From: Candidatus Obscuribacterales bacterium
GTDB lineage: Bacteria; Cyanobacteriota; Vampirovibrionia; Obscuribacterales; Obscuribacteraceae
Assembly (NCBI GenBank): GCA_021732025.1
Contig: JAKFVU010000034.1
Coordinates: 124,001 to 188,000, forward strand
DNA length: 64,000 nucleotides
Direction of reading: 5' to 3'
Below are positions 1-10,100 of this stretch, in pieces; position 1 is the first letter of the stretch; each line of letters starts with the position of its first letter. The position numbers were made by a program, and so were the translations under genes. A model generated the notes under the pieces. That model made no database searches, was not told the DNA's origin, and worked only from the letters and a program-made list of their open reading frames with translations.

Positions 1-2021
1 ACTTGAGTTTGCATTTCTTGTGGCATGCCAGCTTCAGAGCCATAGCTCTCAATTGGAGTTTGGGCTTGCATATCAACATTGACATTAGACTGCGGCATTT
101 GAGCTGCTGGCATTTGAGCTGGAGTGGCAGCTAGAGTTTGTCCAGCAGTCGGATCGCTAGCAAGCTGGGCTGATGGATCTACTCCACCTAGTGAAAGTTG
201 TTGACCAGGATGGATCATGCCAGGATTTGAGCCGATCAATTCGCTATTAGCTTTATAAATGTCGCCCCACTTGGTGGCGTCACCGAGTTGGTCGTGAGCG
301 ATGTCCCAAAGTGTATCGCCTGATTGCACTGTATATTGACCGGCACCAGCACCAGGGGTTGCAGCGGAGGCAACGTCGGCGCCAGGAGCTCCGGGCATTC
401 CAGGTAATTGAATAGTCGTGCCTGGTCTAATTAGTTCTGGATTAGCACCAAGAACATCAGCGTTCAATTTGTAAATGTCATTCCATTTGGTGGCGTCGCC
501 GAGATTATCTTTGGCGATATTCCAAAGGTTATCACCCGAGCGAATGGTGTAGCTGCGAGGCTCTAAGCTGCCTGCATCTTGTGGTTGAGCTTGAGCCTGA
601 GCAACTTCTTGTTGTTGCTGCATTTGCTGTTGTTCAAACTGTTGCTGCGGATTAAGCTGCTGTTGTTCAATTTGTTGTGGTTGCTGTTGAGCTTGAACTT
701 GTTCAGCCTGCACTGAGGGTTTGCTGCTTGGCATAGCTTTAGCTGTCTGACTAGCATTGTGGTGGCTAGGTTTGACAGAATGAGTAGTGCGGTCAAAGGT
801 TTTGTGGGTGCGCTCGGCCTTTGCTTCTGGCTTAGCATCATGCTTAACTTCGTGTTTGGCAATCTGCTCTGGCTTAGCATCATGCTTAACTTCGTGTTTG
901 GCAATCTGCTCTGGCTTAGCATCATGCTTAACTTCGTGCTTCGCCGAAGTATCAGGTTTAGCGTCATGTTTTAGATCATGCTTAACGGCCATCTTGTCGC
1001 CAAGGCTTTCAGCTTTAAGATTGCCGTTGTTTCCATCAAGGCTAAGTGACTTAGCTTTGAGACCACCAAGGTCAGCATTGCTTTTCATATCAAGGCTTGG
1101 TTTAGCGCTGCCGACAGTAGATTGGAACGAATCGGATTGATTTCCCATGGCCAATAAATCGTTGTTCAGAGGCTCACCAAAAGTTGAGCTGCCGACATTG
1201 AGAGAGGCATTATTCGGAGTCTGCATAGGTAGCGACTGAGCCATGCTCTGAGCGTTGAGGTTGTGACCAGCACTACCAATGCTATCGCTGAATAGACGGT
1301 TGTTTCCGGCAATTTGTGCAGCCGGCGAATTGGTCGACAAGCCAGGACCAGATAAGTGTCCTTGACCTTCGAACTGCAATTTGGCCATGCTACCAGAGCC
1401 GCTGACATTGAGGGCGTTGCGGCCGAATGCGTGTTGCGAGAAGGGTTCGCCACCTTGACCAAGTGAGGTATTTAATTTGTTTGAGAGCAAATCTGAATTA
1501 AAGCTGCCGCTCAAATGACCAGGAAGGTGCCCGCCAATTCCGCCAATTTGACCGAAGAAGGGAGCGTTGCCTGGAAGCAATGAAAGATTGAGGCCGAAGT
1601 GTTCAGCTTTGAAAGAGTTCAAGGCAGAAGCTAAATGATTACCGCCTAGGTTGCCCAATAGTGAATGGTCTAGGCCGAGGGTCATGCCTAGGTGAGTACC
1701 GATTTGACTTAGGGCTTCAAGCTGTGGGCCAAAGAAGGCGCCGAGAGCTTCAAAGAAACTGCTGAATAGCCCAATGTGACCGGGCATCTTTGTAATCATA
1801 TTAATGAGAGGCGAGACTGCTTGATCGCCACCAGGTGGCAGTGCACCCAGGCCGGCCATGGCGTCTGTGCCGGGCATTGCTGCCATAGCGGCGTCTTTGC
1901 CAACAGAAGCTACTGATGAAAATTGGTTTTGCACTTCACGGGCAATCGAATCTGATCCTGAGTTAACCTGGCTAGCTGCCTGGTCGAGTGGTTCTGAAGA
2001 TCTGAATTCGAGGGATGACAT
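1..2021 (-). CDS. LysM-domain protein with K/H-rich tandem repeats (3' end outside window)
   Basis: An open frame runs on the minus strand from ATG at 2021 to the window edge; the stop lies outside. A Shine-Dalgarno-like AAGGATT precedes the ATG. At least 673 residues are visible. The N-terminal ~350 residues are Gly/Leu/Asn/Ser-rich with no signal peptide. Residues ~359-397 hold about three copies of a 14-residue unit (KPEQIAKHEVKHDA), then a Gln-rich linker (~440-475). Two LysM domains follow: ~490-536 (start YTIRSGDNLWNIA) and ~561-608 (start YTVQSGDTLWDIA). LysM domains bind N-acetylglucosamine-containing glycans such as peptidoglycan, so a wall-associated role is likely. How it leaves the cell is unclear without a signal sequence. 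The overall architecture is not one I recognise. Confidence 0.85.
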   Translation of the reverse strand, partial: MSSLEFRSSEPLDQAASQVNSGSDSIAREVQNQFSSVASVGKDAAMAAMPGTDAMAGLGALPPGGDQAVSPLINMITKMPGHIGLFSSFFEALGAFFGPQLEALSQIGTHLGMTLGLDHSLLGNLGGNHLASALNSFKAEHFGLNLSLLPGNAPFFGQIGGIGGHLPGHLSGSFNSDLLSNKLNTSLGQGGEPFSQHAFGRNALNVSGSGSMAKLQFEGQGHLSGPGLSTNSPAAQIAGNNRLFSDSIGSAGHNLNAQSMAQSLPMQTPNNASLNVGSSTFGEPLNNDLLAMGNQSDSFQSTVGSAKPSLDMKSNADLGGLKAKSLSLDGNNGNLKAESLGDKMAVKHDLKHDAKPDTSAKHEVKHDAKPEQIAKHEVKHDAKPEQIAKHEVKHDAKPEAKAERTHKTFDRTTHSVKPSHHNASQTAKAMPSSKPSVQAEQVQAQQQPQQIEQQQLNPQQQFEQQQMQQQQEVAQAQAQPQDAGSLEPRSYTIRSGDNLWNIAKDNLGDATKWNDIYKLNADVLGANPELIRPGTTIQLPGMPGAPGADVASAATPGAGAGQYTVQSGDTLWDIAHDQLGDATKWGDIYKANSELIGSNPGMIHPGQQLSLGGVDPSAQLASDPTAGQTLAATPAQMPAAQMPQSNVNVDMQAQTPIESYGSEAGMPQEMQTQ
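829..956 (-). repeat. 42-bp in-frame tandem repeat inside the LysM gene
   Basis: About three near-identical 42-bp units lie head to tail between 829 and 956. Each encodes KPEQIAKHEVKHDA on the minus strand. The period is a multiple of three, so copy-number change would keep the frame. There are no spacers, so this is not a CRISPR array. Confidence 0.85.
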
Positions 2022-2074
2022 CGGTGAATCCTTGCAAGCCGTTCTTTCAATCTACAGCCGGGCTCGACGCTTGT

Positions 2075-2104
2075 CCATGGGGACCATGGGAGGATTCCCA
2101 CGGT
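2075..2104. other. overlapping alternative hairpins upstream of the LysM gene
   Basis: CCATGG (2075-2080) and CCATGG (2084-2089) can pair across GGA. TGGGA (2087-2091) can instead pair with TCCCA (2096-2100) across GGAT, extended by flanking CC/GG. The two foldings share bases and exclude each other. They lie ~55-85 nt upstream of the LysM start, in the divergent region shared with the gene at 2235. A regulatory role is only a possibility. Confidence 0.35.
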
Positions 2105-2234
2105 TTTGAGCGAGAAACTGCATAATATTCAAAAGATTTATCTTCGCCGTCCTTTCTCGGGCACTTGAGAGAGGCTCACTTACGTTTTTTGAGGTCAAGC
2201 GGTTAAAATTCCCAGTAATTTAGTAGGGATGGTT

Positions 2235-3602
2235 ATGTTTGTGAAAATAAGAAACTCAAGCCTGTCGCTGGCATTTTTATTCTTGGTGGGAATACTCGGC
2301 GCCCCTGTTACTTGCGCTCTTGATCACAGCTTGAGCCATCCCCCTGCTGGCGACAGTGAGAAGCCCTCGTCTACCCCAGCTGTCTCACTTGCAGCTGGCA
2401 ACTTGGCCCAACTAGCCAGCGATTATCGCGCTAATGCTGATGAGCTGACCTGGGCCCGCTATGCCACCTATGTGCGAGATTTGTTAGCACTTCCTCAATA
2501 TGTCAGTGCTGAGCCCGCGCAAATAATTGCTGCCAATCCCTCCCTTTCTGAATTCAAAGTAAGAGTTAGTGAGACCGGCATTGGCAATTTCAGAGTTTGG
2601 AGTTTCCCCCGCATAGCCGAAAGCCACGCTGTGGTTTTTCAGACCCCAGCTCGTACCACTGCTATTCCATTGCCTCAGACAGTTTCACTTCGTGAAGCAA
2701 GAATTGTAGGCGGTGGCATGGCAGCTCCAGCGGCACCTGTTGCCCATGCCAAGCCAACACCTACCGGCAAAGGTAAATTGAAAGGACGGCCAGTTGCTGC
2801 TGCTCACCCAGTCGCCCACGTAGTACATGTAGTTCATGCTACAGGGCCAAAGTCGTTGGTATTGATTGGAGCTGACCGCACCAGTGGAACACTTTGGTTT
2901 AAAGGCTTTCAATTAGTCGAAGGCATGCCAGAAGCTACTGAATTGTTTAGCTCATTGCCGGCCTTCTTCACTCAAAATGTCACTGGTAAGGCTGCTTTTG
3001 CTGGCAACGATATTGTCTTAACGATTCAGCCCCCTGTTGTTCGTAAAGAAAAGGTAGAAGAAGAAAAACCAGCTGGTGTGGTTAAAGACACTGTCAGTAA
3101 GCCTGCAGCGGCCGCCAGTACAGCTGGCTACAAAGTAGTGCTTAAATTTGTCGGTGGTAAATACACCCTTTCTGGGCACGCGCCGGATGATGCGCCATTT
3201 TCAGTTGCCCTCAGCTTCGCTCAGGCCGTGGCTTCTGCTAAGCCAGAGCTGGCAAAGTCTTGGTTGGTCGATAGTAAACTTGTTTCAATTCCTAAGTATC
3301 TCGGTTTGTTTGGAAAAGTTAGTCCGCCAATGCGCCTAGTGGCAATGTCAAATGCAGCAGGAGCTAGCCGCTATCGTTTGGTTACTTCGGGCAAGAACGA
3401 TTTGATAATTGAAGTAGGAAGAATTTTGCAAGCCGGTCGCTTGAAAGGTCAGCTAGCCATTCGCGCACTATTCGTTGCCCCTGCCGATGCGATTGCTCAG
3501 CGCCTCAGTGGCACCTTGGTTATGCCTGCTGGCGTCACTCCGGCCGCCCCTGCTGCATCCACTGGTGTATCAAGTTCTACTGCGCCAGCGCCTAAGAATT
3601 GA
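2235..3602 (+). CDS. secreted protein of unknown function
   Basis: The protein has 455 residues from ATG 2235. An in-frame ATG at 2229 directly abuts TAGGG, whereas ATG 2235 has AGGG six bases upstream, so 2235 is preferred. The N-terminus is a clear signal peptide: MFVKIRNSS, a hydrophobic core, then a probable cleavage near VTCALD. The mature part has an N-terminal ~150 residues of mixed composition, an Ala/Pro/His/Lys linker (~150-200), a middle beta-rich region, a Lys/Glu/Ala linker and a C-terminal domain ending in an Ala/Pro/Ser tail. No known family is evident. It is followed after 4 nt by a DUF4388 protein, so the two are probably co-transcribed. Confidence 0.75.
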   Translation: MFVKIRNSSLSLAFLFLVGILGAPVTCALDHSLSHPPAGDSEKPSSTPAVSLAAGNLAQLASDYRANADELTWARYATYVRDLLALPQYVSAEPAQIIAANPSLSEFKVRVSETGIGNFRVWSFPRIAESHAVVFQTPARTTAIPLPQTVSLREARIVGGGMAAPAAPVAHAKPTPTGKGKLKGRPVAAAHPVAHVVHVVHATGPKSLVLIGADRTSGTLWFKGFQLVEGMPEATELFSSLPAFFTQNVTGKAAFAGNDIVLTIQPPVVRKEKVEEEKPAGVVKDTVSKPAAAASTAGYKVVLKFVGGKYTLSGHAPDDAPFSVALSFAQAVASAKPELAKSWLVDSKLVSIPKYLGLFGKVSPPMRLVAMSNAAGASRYRLVTSGKNDLIIEVGRILQAGRLKGQLAIRALFVAPADAIAQRLSGTLVMPAGVTPAAPAASTGVSSSTAPAPKN

Positions 3603-3606
3603 GGAC

Positions 3607-5532
3607 ATGGCTGACTTTTCACCTAGTGATTTACCTCGAGTTTCTCCTGGCGCTAACACTGAGCGCGAGTCGAGTGAAAGCTATCTGAATTCGTCACTCT
3701 CTTTTCTCACATTCTCTTATCGCGAAAATCTATATAGCCAACTAGACAAGCTTGTTGAGCAAGGAAAAAGTCTAGATGGTTTGATTATTGATTTGATGCA
3801 GACGGGGTTTTCGCTACCGCTCGACGCCCTCGTGAAATTTTCAATGTACGCTAAGAAGCTGTTAAACCCACAAGGTGTGCTGCTCTTCGTTAAAGGTGAT
3901 GGCGCTATCACTTTGACCAAAGATGACCCAGCAGGGGGTCTTACTTTCAATATTTACGACAGTCCCTTTGGTATTTTCACTCGCTATCCTTTGCTCGCCG
4001 ATTATGCCTGTGCCACTGTCAGTGGTATCGACCGCCGAAGGTTGAAAGGGGGCGGTAGTACGCTTGCCAATCATATTTTATCGACATCAATACCGGTTTT
4101 AACCAGCGATGGCAAGCAGATCAAGGGCGACTTTACCCTACCGGCTCCGCAAAACTGGGTCATGCAGATGGTTGAAGACTACGCCTCAGTCGAGTCGATT
4201 GTGCGCAACGTAGAGTCTCATCACCAGCTACCTTCAGATGAGGCCTTGCGAATTTTGCAAGAGCTAGAAGCTGCGCATTTGATCTTCCCAGTATTTTCGC
4301 GCATTCAATTTCTCTCTAATTGTTACCACAACCGCAAGCCCTTTCGCCTTGGTCGTTACATGGTGGCATGCGGCATTGTCACTGAAACACAGTTAAGAGA
4401 ATTACTAGAGCGTCAGCAAGAAGAAGGCTGGGGTAAATCGCAGCGTACTTTCTTAGGTCTATTGGCGGTGCGCGCTGGTTATATCAATACTCGTGAATTA
4501 GAAGTCTTACTTGACGATCAATATCTCTATGGTGGTTACCACCGCCGCACAGAAGATGAACTGCCTGGTGTTTCGCGTACAGTCAATATTGAGACCATGC
4601 GCGACTCGATGATTGGTAGCCTTGGTGCCATCGACACGGCTGGTTTATTGCAGTCTCTAGCCACGGCCAAGAAAACCGGTTTATTGACTGTAGAAGATCG
4701 CGACAAAATTTTGATTGTCGCCTTCGTTGATGGTAAACCAACCCATGCAAAAATGAACAAACTATTGGGTTATCACGCCATGGTTGAGTTTTTGACGATG
4801 TGGGGCGAGGGCATTTTTGTATTTAGAGACAAAGGTGTTTCGCAAGAGTTCGATGACGGTTGCCGCATTACCCAAACTCTTGAGCGACTCTTACTTGACT
4901 CGGCTTTGTGCCAAGATCAAGTCAGTCAAATATTTGCCACTCTGCCCCAAGGGCGCGATTCAATTTTAGAGAGAGTCTGGAATTTCGAAATGCTCTGGCA
5001 ACAGATGGCAGGCATGCCCCTGCGCCTCATGGACGAGACTGTTCTCAGCAATGACGAACGCTTCATGATCGCTGATTTGGCTGCTCAGATTGACGGCTTG
5101 TCGACGTTAGATGAAGTAATCAAAGCTTTTGATAACTGGCCCACCCATAAAATTATTAAAGCTCTTTACATGTTGGTCGAACTGAAGTTAGCCAATATCC
5201 AGCAGGCTAGTCTCTTCCGCCCCCTCACTGTCTTGCAGAAGATTGGTTCAGAGATGCAAGAGTTAATTGGGCGCGAAGACAATAAAGCCTTGCTCCATTC
5301 GTCTCTGCACTATGTTCACGGTGACTCTCCCGCTAAAGCACGTTTTCACATTGATCATGAAGGGCGCATTTCAGTTAATTTGTCACAAATGAAGCGAGCC
5401 GGTGTGCCAGTATCAGCCGTTCTGCTTGAACTAAGAAGATGGATGGAAGCCTATCTAGCCTATTGCCGTCGGCAAGTGGATGCCAAAGTTGTGGACGAAA
5501 TTGTTTCTCGTGTAATTAGTACCAGTACTTAA
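3607..5532 (+). CDS. DUF4388 (PATAN) domain protein
   Basis: The protein has 641 residues from ATG 3607 (MADFSPSD), preceded by GAGG. A longer open frame back to 3475 lies inside the upstream gene in another frame and looks artefactual. Residues ~333-412 (SMIGSLGAIDTAGLLQ onward, then GLLTVED and FVDGKPTHAKM) match the DUF4388/PATAN pattern, a module found in bacterial signalling and motility control. The region before it (~245-320, RLGRYMVACGIVTETQLREL) resembles the small helical repeat at the N-terminus of type II/IV secretion ATPases. The N-terminal ~200 residues are unassigned and may hold a diverged PATAN-like unit. No signal peptide or membrane segment. It lies 4 nt after a secreted-protein gene and 16 nt before pepA. 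Confidence 0.75.
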   Translation: MADFSPSDLPRVSPGANTERESSESYLNSSLSFLTFSYRENLYSQLDKLVEQGKSLDGLIIDLMQTGFSLPLDALVKFSMYAKKLLNPQGVLLFVKGDGAITLTKDDPAGGLTFNIYDSPFGIFTRYPLLADYACATVSGIDRRRLKGGGSTLANHILSTSIPVLTSDGKQIKGDFTLPAPQNWVMQMVEDYASVESIVRNVESHHQLPSDEALRILQELEAAHLIFPVFSRIQFLSNCYHNRKPFRLGRYMVACGIVTETQLRELLERQQEEGWGKSQRTFLGLLAVRAGYINTRELEVLLDDQYLYGGYHRRTEDELPGVSRTVNIETMRDSMIGSLGAIDTAGLLQSLATAKKTGLLTVEDRDKILIVAFVDGKPTHAKMNKLLGYHAMVEFLTMWGEGIFVFRDKGVSQEFDDGCRITQTLERLLLDSALCQDQVSQIFATLPQGRDSILERVWNFEMLWQQMAGMPLRLMDETVLSNDERFMIADLAAQIDGLSTLDEVIKAFDNWPTHKIIKALYMLVELKLANIQQASLFRPLTVLQKIGSEMQELIGREDNKALLHSSLHYVHGDSPAKARFHIDHEGRISVNLSQMKRAGVPVSAVLLELRRWMEAYLAYCRRQVDAKVVDEIVSRVISTST

Positions 5533-5548
5533 GTAGTAGGAATCATTC

Positions 5549-7147
5549 ATGCAAGTAAAGTTGGCGAGCAATGTTGGCTCAATCAAAGCAGATTTGTTGA
5601 TTGTTGGTGTTTTTGCCCAAGAGAACATCAAGGATGTCTTGGCCGAGTCTAAATTGACCATCTCGGATAAACACTTATTAGATTCTCTGGCTAACATGGC
5701 GGCTGAAGAAGGTTTTGTTGGTCGTGCCGGTCAACAGCTGAGTCTGCCGACTTATGATAAAGCACCATTTAAGCGCTTGTTCTTGGTAGGTTTAGGCAAT
5801 GCCAGCGAAGTTACTCTTTCTTCTTTTCGCAAACTGGGCGTGCAAGCGGCTAAGCGTGTAATTGCTATAAAAGGAAATTCACTTTCGGGCAAGGCCAAGG
5901 GCTCCACTAGTGTCTCACTTTGTTTGCGCGTTGCCCGTCTGAAAGAGACTAAGGGCAAAGGAAAGGGTCAGTCAAAAAAGGCGGATGCAGTATTTAGTGC
6001 AGCCGCTGCTCTTGAATCTATAATCGAAGCTTGGATTCTAAGCTCTTTTACTTTTTTGAAGTACAAATCAACTAAAGACGACGACAAAGAGAGTAAAAAG
6101 TCTGACAACTTATCTATCACTCTCAATGTTCAGACCGATGTTGAATCAGGTATCTTCAAGAAAGTGGTAGAGAAGGCCATTGCCATGGCTAGTGCCACAA
6201 ACATGGCTCGCACTCTAATTGCTGAGCCGCCATCGTATATGACACCAACAAGATTGGCTGCTGAAGCTCAGCGCATAGGCACCGACAACAATCTAAGTGT
6301 GAAAATCCTCCATCCTGCTCAAGTAGAAAAGCTGGGGATGGGAGCACTTTTGGGTGTGGCCAAAGGTGCTAAAGAGCCTTTGCGTTTGATTGTGCTTAAG
6401 TACACGGCCGCTAAGTCTAAGAAAACTATTGGTTTAATTGGTAAAGGTATCACCTTTGACTCTGGTGGCCTTTCTCTTAAAACTGCAGTGGGCATGGAGC
6501 ATATGAAATATGACATGGCCGGAGCTGCGGCTGTGCTTGCTGCTATGCAAGTGATTGGCCAACTGAAGCCGAATGTATCGGTCTTAGCTGTGATAGCATC
6601 CACCGAAAATATGCCTGGCTCAAATGCCTTGCACCCTGGCGATGTCTTGAAGTCAATGAACGGTAAGACAATTGAGGTCAATAATACTGACGCAGAAGGG
6701 CGATTGATATTGGCAGACGCCATTACCTATGCCCTGCGCGAAGGCGTCGACGAATTGATTGATATTGCCACTCTCACTGGCGCTGTGGTATCAGCTTTAG
6801 GTCGAGTAGCTGCTGGCATTATGGGTTCTGATCAAACTCTTGTAGACAACGTTATTGCCAGCGGCAAACTATGTGGTGAGCAATTCTGGCAGTTACCATT
6901 GTTTGTTGAATACAAAGAGGGCCTAAAGAGTGACATTGCCGATTTGAAGAATGCTGGGTCGCGAGGCGAAGCTGGCTCAAGCTCTGCTGCTATGTTTCTC
7001 AAAGAGTTCGCAGAAGGTAAACCCTGGGCTCACCTTGATATTGCTGGAGTGGGCTGGACTGAACGCGAACGCGATGAGATATGCAAAGGCGGCACCGGTT
7101 TTGGTGCTAGAACTTTGAGTAACTACGTATTATCTCAGGGCCGCTAA
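5549..7147 (+). CDS. pepA: leucyl aminopeptidase (M17 family)
   Basis: A cytosolic, two-metal M17 aminopeptidase that removes N-terminal residues during peptide turnover. It has 532 residues, slightly longer than usual (~480-500). The signature NTDAEGR, which carries metal ligands, and the upstream GKGITFDSGGLSLK and YDMAG segments are present, as is the late IADLKNAGSRGEAGSS region. A Lys/Ser/Asp-rich insertion near residues 125-190 separates the N-terminal domain from the catalytic domain and explains the extra length. The start at 5549 has AGGA eight bases upstream. The gene ends 5 nt from the convergent stop of the Roadblock gene. Confidence 0.95.
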   Translation: MQVKLASNVGSIKADLLIVGVFAQENIKDVLAESKLTISDKHLLDSLANMAAEEGFVGRAGQQLSLPTYDKAPFKRLFLVGLGNASEVTLSSFRKLGVQAAKRVIAIKGNSLSGKAKGSTSVSLCLRVARLKETKGKGKGQSKKADAVFSAAAALESIIEAWILSSFTFLKYKSTKDDDKESKKSDNLSITLNVQTDVESGIFKKVVEKAIAMASATNMARTLIAEPPSYMTPTRLAAEAQRIGTDNNLSVKILHPAQVEKLGMGALLGVAKGAKEPLRLIVLKYTAAKSKKTIGLIGKGITFDSGGLSLKTAVGMEHMKYDMAGAAAVLAAMQVIGQLKPNVSVLAVIASTENMPGSNALHPGDVLKSMNGKTIEVNNTDAEGRLILADAITYALREGVDELIDIATLTGAVVSALGRVAAGIMGSDQTLVDNVIASGKLCGEQFWQLPLFVEYKEGLKSDIADLKNAGSRGEAGSSSAAMFLKEFAEGKPWAHLDIAGVGWTERERDEICKGGTGFGARTLSNYVLSQGR

Positions 7148-7152
7148 CTATG

Positions 7153-10100
7153 TTAGTTGACTAGCTGAGTAATTGTTCTCATCAGCGGAATCAACGAATC
7201 GGTGTCTCTTCCGTCAGTGACGGTTACCAGCAGACCGCCACCGAAATCGGCAATCACTACATAGCCCCGAGGAGTTCTTGAAACTACTTGGTGCACGCGG
7301 TCATGTCCCATTTTCTTGGTGACGTGTTCGGTATTCATATAAACACCTAGTGCCCATACTCCTACTGATTCTGCGTCCATATCACCAGGCATGGTGTTGG
7401 CAATTAGTAGGCCATCATGGCCAACGATTACTGAGCCAATCACACCTTGTTGAGTGCCAATCTGACTGAGTAGTGCTTGCAAGTCTTGCGAGGCCTCAAG
7501 GGTGAGAATTCGCATTTTGCCTTCGTTGAAATCGGAGCTAGTCAACTTGCCAATTTTGTCTAGATCTTTTTGATCGAGCAAGAACTTACCGATTGAAGCG
7601 ATGCGGCCTGAACCAGCATCTTGGTTTTGATCTCCGGAAGCATCAAGGCGACCAATACCAGCGATTTTAGGTGGTGGCATTTGTTCACCAGCTTGGGCTG
7701 GGATGGCATAGGCATCAGCTGGCTTAGAGCTAGCATCTTCTTGAATGCCAAGATTGTCAGAGAATATGCGGTTCATAACATTGTCGTCTACCGAGAACAA
7801 GCCACCTTTGGCAGGTTCTGGAGTTGAGGCAAAGCTAGCCGGAGCAGGAGCTGCAGCTGGTTGATTCCATGCCGGTGTTGGTGGTGCCGTAGGTGCGCCC
7901 CAACCACTAGGTTGAGCTTCGGCAGCAGGAGCGCCGGACCAACCACTGGGGCCGCCTGCGGGTGGTTGACCTGCATCCATGCCCCATCCACTTGGTGCTT
8001 GTGGAGCACCAGACCAACCGCTTGCAGCGGCAGCGACTGGAGAAGGAGTGGGAGCTGTGACTCCCCAGCCCGATGGAGCAGCCTGATCGACACCGGTGGC
8101 AGCTGCCCCGGCTCCAGCTGTGCCAGTGTTCCATCCGGCAGCACCAGTGGCGGCTGCAGGAGGGGCAAAGCTATTAGCGGGGGCCGCTTGTACTGGAGAT
8201 ATTGAAGGTTGTGGACTGACTTGAGTCGATGGTTCGTCAACACCAAGATTGCTACTGAACAATTTGTCTAGGTCGTTGTCAGTTAATTGGAAAAGTCCAT
8301 TTTTAGCGGCATTTGGGTCTCCTGCTGCTAGGTTGGGCACCGCGGGTGGTGGTGCAAAGTTATTGGTTTGGGCTGGTTGTTGAGCCAGCGGAAGCGCCTG
8401 AGCGGGAGCATTGTTTGCAGCCTGAGGTTCCGCACCATTATTGACTAGAGTGCGTCCAACCGGTTCACTGACTCCTAGGTTTTCGCCGAATATTTTGTCG
8501 ATATCTTGGTCACCAAGGTTAAACATGCCACCAGGAGCTGCTTTGTCTGTTACTTCTGCAGACGGTGCAGGGGCAAATGCCGGTGCAGCTGCTTGCGGTA
8601 CTTGAGGTTGGCCCCATGCTGGTGGTTGACCCCACTGGTCGCTCTCACTTGCGGGTGCTGCTTGAGGCTGCGGTGGTTCGGTGCCCCATCCCGCTGGTGC
8701 TGGTGCAGATGTTGATGCAGATGCACCGGCATTTCCGGTGTCCCATGCTGGTGTTGCAGCAACTGGTGCCTCAGTACCCCACGCAGTCGGCGAAGGAGCC
8801 GCTTGAGTTGGAGCAGGAGCTGACCACGCTGGTGTATCGGCAGCCGGTGCAAAAGCTGCCGGGGCATCGCCCCAACCGCCCATGGCGTCTGCTGCTGGCG
8901 TGGCAGAGGGTAATTGGCCGTCTGCCGGTGAACTGGCCGCTCCCCATGGAGTGGTAGACGGTTGGTCGGGATGAGTGCCCCAAGTATTAGTTGGTGCAGG
9001 AGTTTCACCCCATGCTGGAGATGGTTGAGCGCTTGCAGAAATAGGTAAGGTCTCTTCAGGCTTAGTTTCTTTGCTGCGCTCTTGAATCGGAAGATCCCAG
9101 CGGCTATCGGCTCCGGCTGGAGCGCTGCCACCAAGAACAACACCCATTTTCTCGACTATTTGGTTAACTGGAATACCGGATGTGCTAACTGCTGGTGCTG
9201 GTATTGCTGATGGTGCTGGTGCTGGCACTTCAGGGCTGGTAGAACGTGCTTGTATTGGTACATCCCAGCGACTGTCGGCTGCAGCTGCTCCGGCATTGCC
9301 ACCAAGGACAACACCCATCTTCTCTACAATTTGATTAACCGGTATCCCTGATGTACCCACTGCAGCAACTGGTGCTGGTGCTGGAAGTTCGGCACTGGCG
9401 CTGCGGGCTTGTATAGGAACATCCCATCTATCTGTATTAGGTGCAGCGCCTGCGGCAGGGTCTTTGCGCTCTTGAATTGGTTGATCCCAACGGTCGCCAC
9501 CGGCGGCTCCTTGCTCTGGTGCTGGTGCGGGAGCTGAGGGAGCGAGTGGACCAGTTTTTGGTGTAAATGACTTCCAAACTCCAGTCTCCATCTGCTCACC
9601 TTCTGGTGACCATGCCTGTGCCGCTGGCGCAGTTGGTGCAGCGGCTTGTGCTGGTGAGCCCCAAGCTGCTGGTTCTGTTGATTGTGCCGGAGCCGCTGAC
9701 TGGCCCCATCCCATTGCTGCTGGCGGTTGTTCTGGCTGTGCCGCCGGTTGAGCTGGTGAACCCCATGCTGACTCAGTAACTGGTGCAGCAATCGCTTGCG
9801 GAGCGGCTGCAGCTTGAGCCCAAGGGTCGTTAATTGGTTGAGCTGCCTCTAGATTTTGTGCTGGTGTTGCTGTTGGTGCAGGAGTGACAGCGGCTGCCCA
9901 TGGGTCGTTGGTAGCAGCTGCCGCTGGTGCAGAAGCCCACGGATCATTTATAGGAGCATTTGCAGGTGCTGCAGCCGGCGTTTCAAAAGCTGCTGGAGCT
10001 GCAGTTGCGGAAGCCCACGGGTCATTGATAGGTGCAGATGCAGCCGGAGCGGAAGTAGCAGCAGCCCATGGGTCATTTGTAGGAGCAGCAGAAGCAGCGG

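Noticed and set aside
829..956. Possible CRISPR array
   Set aside because: Units are 42 bp with no variable spacers, and are in frame in a coding sequence.
759..1140. Plus-strand open frames across the LysM repeats
   Set aside because: They are the reverse reading of the K/H-rich repeat; the minus frame is open for 673 codons, starts with a ribosome-binding site and contains LysM domains.
3475..3606. Longer start for the first DUF4388 protein
   Set aside because: This part overlaps the upstream secreted-protein gene in another frame, and its composition is unlike the downstream protein; ATG 3607 follows GAGG and fits tight coupling.
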